Counted from the first letter of the stretch, positions 20,224 through 29,533 are shown. The stretch: DNA of 64,000 nt from Paenibacillus xylanexedens (GCF_007676705.1 NZ_VEBF01000002.1:1488001-1552000); one strand, 5' to 3'. Translations and numbers: made by a program. The notes: a model not told the origin generated them from the letters alone.

Positions 20224-20985
20224 ATGTCTGCCGTTACACTTGCCTCACGGCACAACGAGTCCGTTACTCGCACGCATGTAGCAGGAACGGCTCCGTTCGA
20301 ATATTCACCAAAATCCAGTCTGGACAGGCTTCGCAAAATCAATCACTTTCTGATTCATGCATTCCAGAACAGTATCTCGGATATCAAAGAGAATTTAACG
20401 GGCACCTATCTTTTTCTACTCACAGATACGGACGGTGTGTTACTCTCCATGGATTACAGTTCAGATCTTGAAGCTGTGGTGGAACATTCCCCTATATGTC
20501 CGGGTATGATCTTCACTGCAAAGAGCTGTGGAGTTAACGCCATATCAGAAACGATGGATAACAATAAGCCTGTACTGCTGCTGCCCCAGCAGCATGAAAG
20601 TCCTTATTTTCAAAGCTGGCATTGTTACGCCGCACCTCTGTTCATGGGATCGCAACATTTCGGTTATCTGGATGTGTCCACCATTAATGCAGATATGCAA
20701 GGTGAACTGATCGCCATTGCCAAGCTAATTCCAGCGTACATGCAGAACTGTTATCAGAGCCAACAGACTGCTGAACTGAGCGACAAACCGGCGGTGGAGT
20801 TCACCGAGCGTCAGTTAACGATTCTGGAGATGATAGCCGGAGGCCTCACGGTAAAAGCCATTGCTTTGAAATTAAAGATCAAGGAATGCACCGTGAATCA
20901 TCACAAAAAAGTGATTTTTAACAAATTAGGTGTGCAATCCAGCACAGAAGCTGTTTCAATTGCCAGCCGAATGTCTTATGTATAG
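20224..20985 (+). CDS. GAF-like sensor with LuxR-type HTH, transcriptional regulator
   Basis: The ORF is open from 20101, but ATG 20224 follows AAGGAGGAAATAAC and is the likely start (253 residues). Residues about 40-185 resemble the N-terminal sensor of AcoR/DhaR-type activators (GVNAISETMDNNKPVLL, then YFQSWHCYAAPLFMGSQ and GYLDVSTI). Residues about 190-253 form a GerE/LuxR HTH (FTERQLTILEMIAGGLTVKA, CTVNHHKKVIFNKLGV). In AcoR the sensor is followed by an AAA+ sigma-54 domain; here that is replaced by a LuxR module. A symmetric box lies just downstream, in front of the lipoprotein gene, suggesting a target. Confidence 0.85.
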   Translation: MSAVTLASRHNESVTRTHVAGTAPFEYSPKSSLDRLRKINHFLIHAFQNSISDIKENLTGTYLFLLTDTDGVLLSMDYSSDLEAVVEHSPICPGMIFTAKSCGVNAISETMDNNKPVLLLPQQHESPYFQSWHCYAAPLFMGSQHFGYLDVSTINADMQGELIAIAKLIPAYMQNCYQSQQTAELSDKPAVEFTERQLTILEMIAGGLTVKAIALKLKIKECTVNHHKKVIFNKLGVQSSTEAVSIASRMSYV

Positions 20986-20991
20986 AAGACC

Positions 20992-21009
20992 CCTATAGAT
21001 TCCTATAGG
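20992..21009. promoter_or_regulatory. Inverted repeat, possible LuxR-type activator site
   Basis: CCTATAG-ATTC-CTATAGG is a perfect palindrome centred about 43 bp upstream of the expected start point of the following promoter. This is the usual position for LuxR-type class II activation. It begins seven bases after the regulator's stop codon. Confidence 0.5.
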
Positions 21010-21028
21010 TAGTAAATGAGAACGTTTG

Positions 21029-21037
21029 TGCTACAAT
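21029..21037 (+). promoter_or_regulatory. Extended -10 promoter of lipoprotein gene
   Basis: TGCTACAAT is an extended -10 element. No good -35 box is visible, consistent with activator dependence. Confidence 0.5.
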
Positions 21038-21094
21038 TTAGGAAACAGCAACATGTAGAGAGAGAAACAAACACACACATTTCAGGAGGGTAAT

Positions 21095-21883
21095 ATGACA
21101 ATTCCAAAAAAAGCTTCTTTATTCGCCATGCTCATTATGATTATGCTGGTAGCAGCCGCTTGCGGTGATAAAGCAGATAACAACGCTGAAACAGATGATT
21201 CTACCCCGACAGAAACAACGACTGGCACTGATACTGACACGGCAAGTACGGAAAATACAAAGAACACAGAGAACACAGAGCCAGCTGGCGAAGAGTCCAA
21301 AGAAACCGATAATTCCCAAGACGTTGAGCTGGGGACGACGGAAAAAGGTTCTTACTCCAATGACTATTTCGGCGTATCTCTGAAATTCCCGGAAGCATGG
21401 GAGTTCCAGGATGCTGCAGGCATGAATGAGCTGACAAGTGCTTCATCCGAAGCGATTGCTGGTGATGATGAAACGAAGAAAAAACAAATTGAACTGTCTC
21501 AGACCAAAACATTGAATCTGCTTATGGCTTCTAAGTACCCATTGGACGGAGGTCAAGTTGGCCCTTCCGCTATGGCCATTGCTGAGAAAGTAAGCTTGTT
21601 GCAAGGCATTCGTACAGGTAAAGACTACTTGGAAGCAACCAAGAAATTCATGATGGATAGCCAGTTCCCTTACGATTATAAAGAAATGACAACGGAAACC
21701 ATCGGTGGTAAAGAGATGGATCTGATGCAAATCACGATGGATGCAGGTGACGGTTCAACGATTACTCAGGATTACTATAGTACGATTATTGAAGGCTATG
21801 CTTTCAACTTCATCTTCACTTACATTGATGATAAGACCAAAGCCGAGATTGATACCATCAAGAAATCGGTTCAATTCAAATAA
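21095..21883 (+). CDS. Secreted lipoprotein of unknown function
   Basis: 262 residues. A type II signal peptide ends in the lipobox VAAAC (Cys near residue 23), so the mature protein is anchored to the outer face of the membrane. A Thr/Glu/Asp-rich linker (about 25-85) leads to a globular domain of about 170 residues that begins SNDYFGVSLKFPEAWEFQDA. That opening resembles PsbP-like or DUF1795-type lipoprotein domains. The gene stands alone behind an extended -10 promoter and a symmetric box, and ends at a strong terminator. Function unknown. Confidence 0.82.
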   Translation: MTIPKKASLFAMLIMIMLVAAACGDKADNNAETDDSTPTETTTGTDTDTASTENTKNTENTEPAGEESKETDNSQDVELGTTEKGSYSNDYFGVSLKFPEAWEFQDAAGMNELTSASSEAIAGDDETKKKQIELSQTKTLNLLMASKYPLDGGQVGPSAMAIAEKVSLLQGIRTGKDYLEATKKFMMDSQFPYDYKEMTTETIGGKEMDLMQITMDAGDGSTITQDYYSTIIEGYAFNFIFTYIDDKTKAEIDTIKKSVQFK

Positions 21884-21924
21884 TCGCTTTCGATTACTGC
21901 CATTATACAAAGCACACATAACTC

Positions 21925-21970
21925 AACCCCGACAATGATCTATGGAGATCATTGTCGTGGTTCTTTTTTT
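21925..21970 (+). terminator. Terminator of lipoprotein gene
   Basis: CGACAATGATCT-ATGG-AGATCATTGTCG, extended by AACC/GGTT, is followed by CTTTTTTT. It lies between convergent genes and can act in both directions. Confidence 0.9.
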
Positions 21971-21991
21971 ACTGAAAAAAGATGTCCTGCA

Positions 21992-23743
21992 CTAGCTAGA
22001 TATGGCTACCCAGTGCCCTTCCGTGATCTCTACCCACTTGGAATGTTCGAGATTATAACGGTCCTCTACTTCAATATTTTCTTTTGTTGTTTCTTTTACA
22101 ACATGTCTCTTTTTCTTCGCTTCTACCGCCGGATCAGGTACAGGAATAGCAGATAGCAATGCCTTGGTGTAGGCATGTTGCGGGTTGGAATAGAGTTCTT
22201 CACTCTCTGCCAGCTCAACAATCTTCCCGTTATACATCACCGCCACTCGATCACTGATATGTTTAACCATGGACAAGTCATGGGCGATGAAGAGATACGT
22301 CAAGCCTAATCGTTGCTGCAATTCTTCAAGTAGCTGTACGATCTGAGCCTGTATCGATACATCCAGGGCAGACAACGGCTCATCACATACGATGAATTCA
22401 GGTTCCACAGCCAGAGCTCGTGCAATACCGATTCGCTGTCTCTGCCCACCCGAGAATTCATGCGGGTAACGTTGCGCATGGGTGGGATCGAGACCTACCA
22501 TCTCCAGTAATTCCTCCACCCGCTTCTCCCGCTGAGATGCAGTACCTGCAAGTTGATGTATATCAAGCGCTTCTCCAATGATATCCATAATCCTCATTTT
22601 GGGATTCAGAGATGCATAGGGGTCTTGGAAGATGATCTGCATATGTCTGCGCATCGTTTTCATCTCCGAAGCTGACAAGCGATTGAGCGGGACTCCTTTA
22701 AACAGTACATCTCCACCCGTTGGCTCATGCAACCGCAGAATCGCACGCCCCGTGGTTGATTTTCCGCTGCCGGATTCCCCCACAACGCCAAGTGTCTCTC
22801 CTTGACGAATATGGAAGCTGATATCATTCACGGCCTTTAAGGTGTTGCCTTTCCCCAGATTAAAATGTTGTCTGAGCGATTTCACCTCAAGCAACGGCTG
22901 ATCGTCTTCCAGATCTCTCGGGACCAATGATACAGGTTTCGGCTTTTTCTTTTGATCCAGGCGTGGTAATGCATTCAGAAGTCTGATGGTATACGGGTGT
23001 TTGGGATTAGCAAAAATCTCTGTTGTTGTCCCGGTTTCCACAATCTGTCCTTCTTTCATAACAACAACCCGATCACACATGCCTGCTACTACGCCCAGAT
23101 CATGCGTGATCAGAATAATTGATGTACCCAGTTGGTCCTGCATATCTTTCATCAAATTCAGAATCTGAGCCTGAATGGTAACGTCCAGTGCGGTTGTCGG
23201 CTCATCGGCAATGAGCAATTCAGGGCGACAAGCAAGTGCAATACCGATCATGACCCGCTGGCGCATGCCTCCGGAGAATTCATGCGGATATTGGTTGTAG
23301 CGTATTTCGCTACGAGTTATCCCCACCCGTTCCATCATCGCAATAGCCTGCTTCTTGGCTTCCCTTTTGGACACTTTCTGATGTTTGATCAGACTCTCGG
23401 AGATCTGTTTACCTACTTTAATGGTCGGATTAAGAGAACTCATCGGGTCTTGAAAGATCATGCCAATATCGCGCCCACGGATGCTTTCCATCTCTTTCTG
23501 CGTTTTATTGGCCAGGTCGACCCCTTTAAATAGAATCTCTCCATTTTTCATCTGCGAAGGCGGGGAAGCAAGCAGCCTCATAATGGAACGTGCTGTTACA
23601 CTCTTTCCACTGCCCGATTCGCCTACAATGCCCAGCGTCTCGCCTTTGTGCACTTCAAAACTCACTTCTCGCACTGCCTGAAACTCACTCTCTCCAGAAT
23701 GAAAAGAGACAGATAGATCGTTAACTTTCAATAAAGGTTCCAT
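21992..23743 (-). CDS. Fused dipeptide/oligopeptide ABC transporter ATP-binding protein (two ATPase domains)
   Basis: 583 residues from ATG 23743 (another ATG lies six codons upstream without a ribosome site). Two complete ATPase cassettes are fused: cassette 1 with Walker A GESGSGKS, signature FSGGMRQR and Walker [13 protein letters not shown]; cassette 2 with GESGSGKS, signature FSGGQRQR and [12 protein letters not shown]. Both have the OppD/OppF-type C-terminal extension ([28 protein letters not shown]). Such DppD-DppF fusions power family-5 peptide/nickel importers. It is divergent from the two permease genes and the binding protein, which together make one transporter. Both ATP sites look intact. 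Confidence 0.93.
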   Translation of the reverse strand: MEPLLKVNDLSVSFHSGESEFQAVREVSFEVHKGETLGIVGESGSGKSVTARSIMRLLASPPSQMKNGEILFKGVDLANKTQKEMESIRGRDIGMIFQDPMSSLNPTIKVGKQISESLIKHQKVSKREAKKQAIAMMERVGITRSEIRYNQYPHEFSGGMRQRVMIGIALACRPELLIADEPTTALDVTIQAQILNLMKDMQDQLGTSIILITHDLGVVAGMCDRVVVMKEGQIVETGTTTEIFANPKHPYTIRLLNALPRLDQKKKPKPVSLVPRDLEDDQPLLEVKSLRQHFNLGKGNTLKAVNDISFHIRQGETLGVVGESGSGKSTTGRAILRLHEPTGGDVLFKGVPLNRLSASEMKTMRRHMQIIFQDPYASLNPKMRIMDIIGEALDIHQLAGTASQREKRVEELLEMVGLDPTHAQRYPHEFSGGQRQRIGIARALAVEPEFIVCDEPLSALDVSIQAQIVQLLEELQQRLGLTYLFIAHDLSMVKHISDRVAVMYNGKIVELAESEELYSNPQHAYTKALLSAIPVPDPAVEAKKKRHVVKETTKENIEVEDRYNLEHSKWVEITEGHWVAISS

Positions 23744-23885
23744 GTTATCACCAGCTCTCATCCGTTTTTCACATACACATATGTATACAATTATTACCTT
23801 GACAATTGTTTAGACCCTAAATAATATATACTATATCAATCGGAATAATGCAATTTAAACCTGAATGAAAGGAGGCACGCTTGGT
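23744..23885. promoter_or_regulatory. Divergent promoter region of the ABC importer
   Basis: AT-rich spacer between the ATPase gene and the first permease gene. AAAGGAGGC at 23868-23876 is the ribosome site of the permease. Confidence 0.4.
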
Positions 23886-25328
23886 TTGAATCTTGCAGAA
23901 GGCAGCAGACTCTCGCGGTTGGTGCACAATTTAAGTTTTATTTATGGCAAAATGCTGCTTCATCCTTCCTACCGATATGTTCTGTTCATTCTTGGATTAC
24001 CGATCAATCTGGTCGTGTTTCTAATATGGCGTTCGAATCGAAAAAATGACGGCTGGGTAGCTGCCAGACAGACGGCTGAGCAAGAACTGCTCGCTTCTTC
24101 TTACCGGAACAAGCTGAAGTTGGAAGTGGAAGATCAGCTGCGACGCAAACATCGTTTCTTCCAGCAACAGGTCAGTGAGGAAGAATTCAGACGTCAGACA
24201 GAGGAATGGTTGGAAGAGACGGTTCAGAACGAGTTGAGGGAGCGGACTTCTCGCAAACTTCAGGAACAGGGAAGTCACCGTCTAACAATGGCCGATACGT
24301 TCCGTTCGCTTTTGGAAAAACCGTGGTTTTTCGCGATATCCATTATTCCCGGCTGTCTGATGTATGGCATCCTGTTTTTGTATGGAAATCCTTATCTAAA
24401 GTACATATTTGAAAGAATACTGATGACGGTATTCGTCATTCTGGGCGTAGCAACACTCGTATTTACGATTTTGTATCTGTCTCCGTTCAACCCGGCAGCT
24501 AACATTCTCGGAGAGACAGCAACGCAGGAACAGATTGCAGCATTCAATCAGGTGTATGGCTTGGATCAGCCTTATCTTACACAGCTTTGGAACAATATTA
24601 AGGGAGTTGCTCTCTTCGATCTTGGCAAGTCTTTTGCGGGAAATGAAGATGTCACAGCAACGATCGCAAGGAAGTTCCCGATTACATTGACCCTCGCGGT
24701 CATCTCCCTGCTATTAGCACTTGTCATTGCATTGCCCATCGGTATCATCTCAGCGATTAAGCCTAATTCATGGTTCGATTATACGTTTATGTTTATCGCT
24801 CTGATTGGATTATCGATCCCGAATTTCTGGCAAGGACTCATTTTCATTCTGAATTTTTCAATCAAATTGCAGTGGCTTCCCGCTACCTTCAACCCGCAAA
24901 ATTGGTTGTCGATCATTATGCCAACCATTGTGCTGGGCACGGGACTCACGGCTGCGGTGGCACGGATGACTCGATCTTCTACACTGGAAGTTATTCATGA
25001 GGATTATGTGATGACTGCCCGTGCCAAGGGGTTAAGCGAACGTCAGGTCATGCTGAAACACGCTGTACGCAATGCATTGATTCCCATCGTAACTGTGGTT
25101 GGACTTCAATTCGGTGCCATGCTGGGCGGGGCAGCAGTGACGGAGAAAGTGTTTAATATCAGCGGTCTCGGCAGCTATATTGTGGATAAGCAATTTATCC
25201 CCGATATTCCGAGTATCATGGGCGGAGTAATCTACACAGCAATTACGATCTCCATTATTAATGTAGCGGTTGATCTGCTGTACGCTTTTATTGATCCAAG
25301 AGTGCGCTCCAAGATGAAACAATATTAA
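23886..25328 (+). CDS. ABC transporter permease, DppB-type, with large N-terminal extension
   Basis: The start is probably TTG 23886, ten bases after GGAGG; an in-frame ATG at 23865 lies before that site. The protein has about 480 residues, against about 310 for ordinary DppB. The C-terminal 310 residues are a normal DppB permease (RILMTVFVILGVATLVFTIL, the LGLDxPYxxQ-like GLDQPYLTQLW, and the EAA loop HEDYVMTARAKGLSERQV). The first 170 residues are extra: one hydrophobic helix (YVLFILGLPINLVVFLIW), a long charged helical segment rich in Glu/Arg/Gln that should form a coiled coil (about 45-130), and a second helix (FFAISIIPGCLMYGILFLYG). The role of the extension is unknown. It is in one operon with the next two genes. 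Confidence 0.88.
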   Translation: MNLAEGSRLSRLVHNLSFIYGKMLLHPSYRYVLFILGLPINLVVFLIWRSNRKNDGWVAARQTAEQELLASSYRNKLKLEVEDQLRRKHRFFQQQVSEEEFRRQTEEWLEETVQNELRERTSRKLQEQGSHRLTMADTFRSLLEKPWFFAISIIPGCLMYGILFLYGNPYLKYIFERILMTVFVILGVATLVFTILYLSPFNPAANILGETATQEQIAAFNQVYGLDQPYLTQLWNNIKGVALFDLGKSFAGNEDVTATIARKFPITLTLAVISLLLALVIALPIGIISAIKPNSWFDYTFMFIALIGLSIPNFWQGLIFILNFSIKLQWLPATFNPQNWLSIIMPTIVLGTGLTAAVARMTRSSTLEVIHEDYVMTARAKGLSERQVMLKHAVRNALIPIVTVVGLQFGAMLGGAAVTEKVFNISGLGSYIVDKQFIPDIPSIMGGVIYTAITISIINVAVDLLYAFIDPRVRSKMKQY

Positions 25329-25364
25329 AGTGTGTGTTGAACTACCTTTTAAAGCAGGTGTACT

Positions 25365-26876
25365 ATGACAAACTCGTCCTTAACACAAGAAATGCGTTTC
25401 CGGCTAAAGTCTTCTCGAGAATACAGTCAGGCAAGCTTCGCCTGGATCACGTCCCTTCTCTTGACTGCATTATTGCTGTTCAACAGTTATGACTGGAGCG
25501 AGCAGGCGTTCAAACCATTTCTGCTAACGATACTTGGGATCTATGTATTCTTCACACTGGTCCAAAGTATCATCACCTTTCGGATTCGAAGAGACTTGAT
25601 CCGTACGGGTACGATCTCTACTCTGACCCGCAGGATCGCCTGGATTCAACTGCTTGCCATCATTTCAGGCAATATATTTATCGTAACGGCAGCCTTTCAT
25701 CTGATTCGAAAAGCCAGGAATGTGGAGTATACCTTTGCAGTGTATATGCTGTTAACCCAGTTGTTCGTGATCGGTGTATCTGCGTTAAATGTTTTCAAAC
25801 CCTATGTGGCTGACAACTTTCTGCCAGCCATGGCGGTGCTCCTATTTATTCTCGTCATTGACCTGGTCGTACTGATTATCGTATCCCGATATAACGCGAC
25901 CTCTATCCTCCCTCGCTGGATGATAGGTGTCAGTGTAGTACTGATTCTGACCTCGATCACAGGCAATGTATTTGCACTATTGCTCGGCATTTCCATTATT
26001 GGACGAATTCGCAGACAGGGGAAACAAAAATCAAACTTCTGGAATGATCTGTGGGAGCGACTTGCTCCGAATATGACTGCGATGTCCGGTTTGTTTTTCA
26101 TCATTTTCCTGTTCTCGATATCGATCTGCAGCTTCTTTACCTTTGATTACAGCATGGCTGTGGAAAATAACTACTCGGCTCTGCTTCAATCCCCTTCCCT
26201 GGCGTATCCCTTGGGAACGGATGACTTCGGACGATGTTTATTTTCCCGGATTGTATTCGGTGCCCGGATCTCCTTGATCGTAGGCTGCATGTCGACCATC
26301 ATTCCTGTGTTGATCGGTGGAGTCCTCGGCGCATTCTCCGGCTTCTACGGAAGGCATACGGATAACATCATCATGCGGCTGCTCGATATTCTCTATGCCA
26401 TTCCGGGAATTCTGCTCGCCATTGCGATTATTGCGGCGTTCGGAGCCAATACGATCAATCTCATTCTGGCGCTAAGTCTGGGATCAATTCCAACGTACGC
26501 CCGTACCATGAGAGCCAGTGTACTCTATGTATCTACTTTTGAATTCGTGGAAGCTGCACGTGCACTGGGGTACAACAATCGGACTATTATTTTCAAACAC
26601 ATTATTCCCAACTCACTTGCACCCATGATTATCAAATCCACACTTACAATTGGTGGAGCGGTTATCGCTACCAGCAGTTTGAGTTATCTCGGACTCGGTG
26701 TAGAGCCGCATATTCCGGAATGGGGTAACATTCTGAAGCTCGGCAGTACATACCTGGAGACCCACTCTTATCTGGCGATTTATCCAGGCTTGGCTATTAT
26801 TCTACTGGTTCTTTCGTTTAACTTTCTCGGTGACGGCCTGCGTGATGCGCTTGATCCCAAGCTGGAGAAAGCATAA
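25365..26876 (+). CDS. ABC transporter permease, DppC-type, with extra N-terminal membrane domain
   Basis: 503 residues, against about 300 for DppC. Residues about 230-503 are the ordinary permease: the periplasmic YPLGTDDFGRCLFSRIVFGA motif, ISLIVGCMSTI and the EAA loop FVEAARALGYNNRTIIFKHI. The first 225 residues add about six hydrophobic segments (for example WITSLLLTALLLFNS and VLLFILVIDLVVLIIV) that are not part of known DppC proteins I recall. Together with the extended DppB partner, the complex would have many more membrane helices than a standard Dpp/Opp importer. It starts 36 bp after its partner. Confidence 0.88.
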   Translation: MTNSSLTQEMRFRLKSSREYSQASFAWITSLLLTALLLFNSYDWSEQAFKPFLLTILGIYVFFTLVQSIITFRIRRDLIRTGTISTLTRRIAWIQLLAIISGNIFIVTAAFHLIRKARNVEYTFAVYMLLTQLFVIGVSALNVFKPYVADNFLPAMAVLLFILVIDLVVLIIVSRYNATSILPRWMIGVSVVLILTSITGNVFALLLGISIIGRIRRQGKQKSNFWNDLWERLAPNMTAMSGLFFIIFLFSISICSFFTFDYSMAVENNYSALLQSPSLAYPLGTDDFGRCLFSRIVFGARISLIVGCMSTIIPVLIGGVLGAFSGFYGRHTDNIIMRLLDILYAIPGILLAIAIIAAFGANTINLILALSLGSIPTYARTMRASVLYVSTFEFVEAARALGYNNRTIIFKHIIPNSLAPMIIKSTLTIGGAVIATSSLSYLGLGVEPHIPEWGNILKLGSTYLETHSYLAIYPGLAIILLVLSFNFLGDGLRDALDPKLEKA

Positions 26877-26945
26877 ACGATTCGTTGAACTGATACAGAA
26901 AAAAGAATTCACACATCACACATTCAAGATATGGAGGGTAATCCC

Positions 26946-28766
26946 ATGAAAAAACGTACACTGATCTCATTGCTATTAATTCTCGTCATTGTGATATCTG
27001 GTTGCAGCGTAAAAACCAAGACGGAATCCCAGGCGGAGACCACACCAGCGGACACAACTGAGACTGCACAAAAACCGGCAGACATTGAACTGCTCGCCAT
27101 GAGTTCTTCCGAAAATGATGTAAACATTGTCCGCGACCAGCTGACCAAAAACGGCTTCAATGTGAAGCTGAACCTGCAGCCGGATTACGGCAGCTTCAAA
27201 TCCCAACAGGATGCAGGGAATTATGACGTTGCGTTATCCAGCTGGACAACGGTAACGGGAAATCCCGATTATGCGGTACGTTCCCTTTTCAAAACAGGTG
27301 GAGATTACAGTATTCTCGCCGATGGGGAACTTGATAAACTCATCGATCAGGCAGCTACCCAAACGCCAGATCAATACAAGGACACATACAAACAACTGGA
27401 AGATCGCTTGGTAACTGACCAGGCTTATATCGCGCCTTTGTACATTTCCCTGAAAAGTCAGGCTGTGAACAAAGACATTCTGAATGTCGACACGGTTCGT
27501 CTCTCCAAATCCCGCGCCATGGCTTGGGAACCGATTGAATTCAACGACAGCTCCAAAAATGCCACAGACCCGTTGATTCTGACGCAAAGTGCATCCGTAC
27601 TGACTTCCCTTGATCCTATCAAAGGTAATGACGGTTCTATCAACCAGTTTAATACCAATATGTACGTACGTCTCGTTAACTTGACGGATGACGATCAGCT
27701 GACAGCAGATGGATCACTGTCCCATAACTTCAGTATTGCTGAAGGAAATTCGGACTACTACTTCATTCTCAGAGATGATATCAACTTTGCGAAGATTGAT
27801 AACAAAAAAGCTGTAGATACAGGAGAACGTGTGGGTGCAGATGATGTCATCTTCTCCCTGGATCGTGCTAAAAATAAAGATTCCGTTCCGGATCACCGGA
27901 CATACAGTCTGCATGAACACATCAAAGAAGCTGAAGTTGTAACGGATCTGAGTGCATTGCAATCCATCAAACAATCTAGCGGCAACGGTACCATTCTGGA
28001 AGCATTGGAACAAGGATTGGGTGGCAAAATTAAAGAACTCGTGACTGACAAAACCAAGGCAGATAATAGTGCAGGTAAATATCAGGTGGTTAAACTGACC
28101 ACAACTGAACCTTTCCCGCAAGTACTGAACTATCTGGCTCACCAATCTGCTGGCATCGTGTCCAAAAAACAGGTGGAGAGCATCAACACATATGATGTGG
28201 CTTCCTTTGATGTCAACAAAGATATTCCTTACGGTGATCAGAACACGGTGACTGAAGGCGCAGCATACAATAACACCCTTTATACTAGCGGACCTTATAT
28301 TTTGTCTTATAAGAATGACTATGAAGGTGTATTCTTGAAAAACCCGGCCTACCGTAAAGGCACGGAAGATGAGCCGAAAATTGCTCAGGTTAACGTCCGA
28401 TTCATCGCGGATGCAGACAGCGCCCTCTCTGCTCTTCGCAGCAGTGAAATTCACTTATACTACGGTGTACCTGAAACCAAGTATGACATCATCGAAAATG
28501 ACAGCAAGCTGAAACTGCAAAGTCTCCCAAGTAACGCTGTCTCCTATCTGTTGTTCAACACGGCCAATCGTGAAGTTGCCAAGAGCAGTGACTTGAGAAA
28601 AGCGGTGCTGTACTCCATTAATCAGGATGAGATTTTGAGTTTCTACAAGAACAACAAACTCAAAGCATACTCCACAGTAAGCCCGCTCGTTCAGACCGGG
28701 AATGAATTGAAAGCTGATCCTGCAAAAGTAAAAGAATTCTTGAGCAACTACAACGCCTCCAAGTAA
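26946..28766 (+). CDS. Family-5 solute-binding lipoprotein with circularly permuted domain order
   Basis: 606 residues from ATG 26946 behind GGAGGG. Lipobox VISGC gives lipid-anchored Cys20, followed by a Thr/Glu-rich linker. In ordinary family-5 binding proteins the chain runs from the SLDP/LV/AE-W region through the GPY and RxA-Y-x-Dxxxi regions to a C-terminal segment with the YDxxxxSW motif. Here that C-terminal segment comes first (residues about 46-195: NYDVALSSWTTVTGNPDYAV, LDKLIDQA, YIAPLYISLK). The normal N-terminal part comes second (about 206-606: TSLDPIKGNDGS, FILRDDINFA, TSGPYILSYK, DLRKAVLYSINQDEIL) and ends in DPAKVKEFL, exactly where the first segment would follow. It is encoded after the two permeases. 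Confidence 0.88.
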   Translation: MKKRTLISLLLILVIVISGCSVKTKTESQAETTPADTTETAQKPADIELLAMSSSENDVNIVRDQLTKNGFNVKLNLQPDYGSFKSQQDAGNYDVALSSWTTVTGNPDYAVRSLFKTGGDYSILADGELDKLIDQAATQTPDQYKDTYKQLEDRLVTDQAYIAPLYISLKSQAVNKDILNVDTVRLSKSRAMAWEPIEFNDSSKNATDPLILTQSASVLTSLDPIKGNDGSINQFNTNMYVRLVNLTDDDQLTADGSLSHNFSIAEGNSDYYFILRDDINFAKIDNKKAVDTGERVGADDVIFSLDRAKNKDSVPDHRTYSLHEHIKEAEVVTDLSALQSIKQSSGNGTILEALEQGLGGKIKELVTDKTKADNSAGKYQVVKLTTTEPFPQVLNYLAHQSAGIVSKKQVESINTYDVASFDVNKDIPYGDQNTVTEGAAYNNTLYTSGPYILSYKNDYEGVFLKNPAYRKGTEDEPKIAQVNVRFIADADSALSALRSSEIHLYYGVPETKYDIIENDSKLKLQSLPSNAVSYLLFNTANREVAKSSDLRKAVLYSINQDEILSFYKNNKLKAYSTVSPLVQTGNELKADPAKVKEFLSNYNASK

Positions 28767-28784
28767 ACGTACAACAACAAAAAG

Positions 28785-28828
28785 CTGTCACCAGGATCAT
28801 GTATTTGATCCTGATGGCAGCCTTTTTT
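28785..28828 (+). terminator. Terminator of the ABC importer operon
   Basis: GCTGTCACCAGGATCA and TGATCCTGATGGCAGC form a 16-bp stem with two mismatches, followed by CTTTTTTATT. It also overlaps the end of the convergent acetyltransferase gene. Confidence 0.85.
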
Positions 28829-29471
28829 ATTCTTCCAGCACACGGCAATCTGCCAGAACATCGGGGTAATTTCGCATGCTGTCCGCTTCAGTAATTTTGC
28901 GAATAACTCTGCACGGTACGCCTGCTGCAAAAGAATGCGGTGGAATATCACGAGTCACCACACTACCTGCTCCGATGACACATCCATCTCCAATCGTTAC
29001 GCCCCCGCACACTGTAACGTTTGCCGAGATCCATACATCGTTTCCAATCGTGACCGGTTTGGCATAACACAGCGACTTCACATCACCGTTCTGGTCCACC
29101 ATCTGTCTCCGCTCGCTGGCAATGAGGGGGTGGACGGGAGTAACAATGGTGACATTGGGTCCAAAACTGGTATGGTCCCCGATCGTCACTTGAGCGTCAT
29201 CTTGTATCGTCAGATTGTAATTACCAAAGAAATGATGACCTATCCGGGTGTGCACACCATAATGAAAGAAGATGGGTCCTTGCATAAATCCGCCTTCTCC
29301 AATCTCCCCCAGTAGCTGTTGCAATATCTGATTCCTTTCCTCAGTCTGTTCTTCAAAGGTCTGACTGTAACGCTGACTGAGATTATGGGCCCGCCTTTTG
29401 ATGATCTTTAATTCCGGATCACTTGGACTGAACAACATGCCCTTCATGATTCTCTCTTCTTCACGCATCAT
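28827..29471 (-). CDS. Maltose/galactoside O-acetyltransferase-like hexapeptide-repeat acetyltransferase
   Basis: 214 residues with GAGGAGG before ATG 29471. The N-terminal MKGMLFSPSDPELKIIKRRA matches the sugar O-acetyltransferase cap domain. Residues about 75-195 form a left-handed beta helix of hexapeptide repeats (VTIGDHTSFGPNVTI, PVTIGNDVWISANVTV, GGVTIGDGCVIGAGSVVTRD) with the catalytic-type His in TPVHPL. It uses acetyl-CoA to acetylate sugars (LacA/Maa type) and is cytoplasmic. The exact acceptor is not predictable. It is convergent with the ABC operon and lies downstream of the ROK gene. Confidence 0.9.
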   Translation of the reverse strand: MMREEERIMKGMLFSPSDPELKIIKRRAHNLSQRYSQTFEEQTEERNQILQQLLGEIGEGGFMQGPIFFHYGVHTRIGHHFFGNYNLTIQDDAQVTIGDHTSFGPNVTIVTPVHPLIASERRQMVDQNGDVKSLCYAKPVTIGNDVWISANVTVCGGVTIGDGCVIGAGSVVTRDIPPHSFAAGVPCRVIRKITEADSMRNYPDVLADCRVLEE

Positions 29472-29533
29472 GAATCCTCCTCTGCGCTTGTTCCTGCAAT
29501 TTGTAGAATTAAATCACCAACATGACCTGTGGG

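Noticed and set aside
27714..28454. 246-codon open frame on the minus strand inside the binding-protein gene
   Set aside because: Shadow frame of a gene with clear family motifs and a ribosome site.
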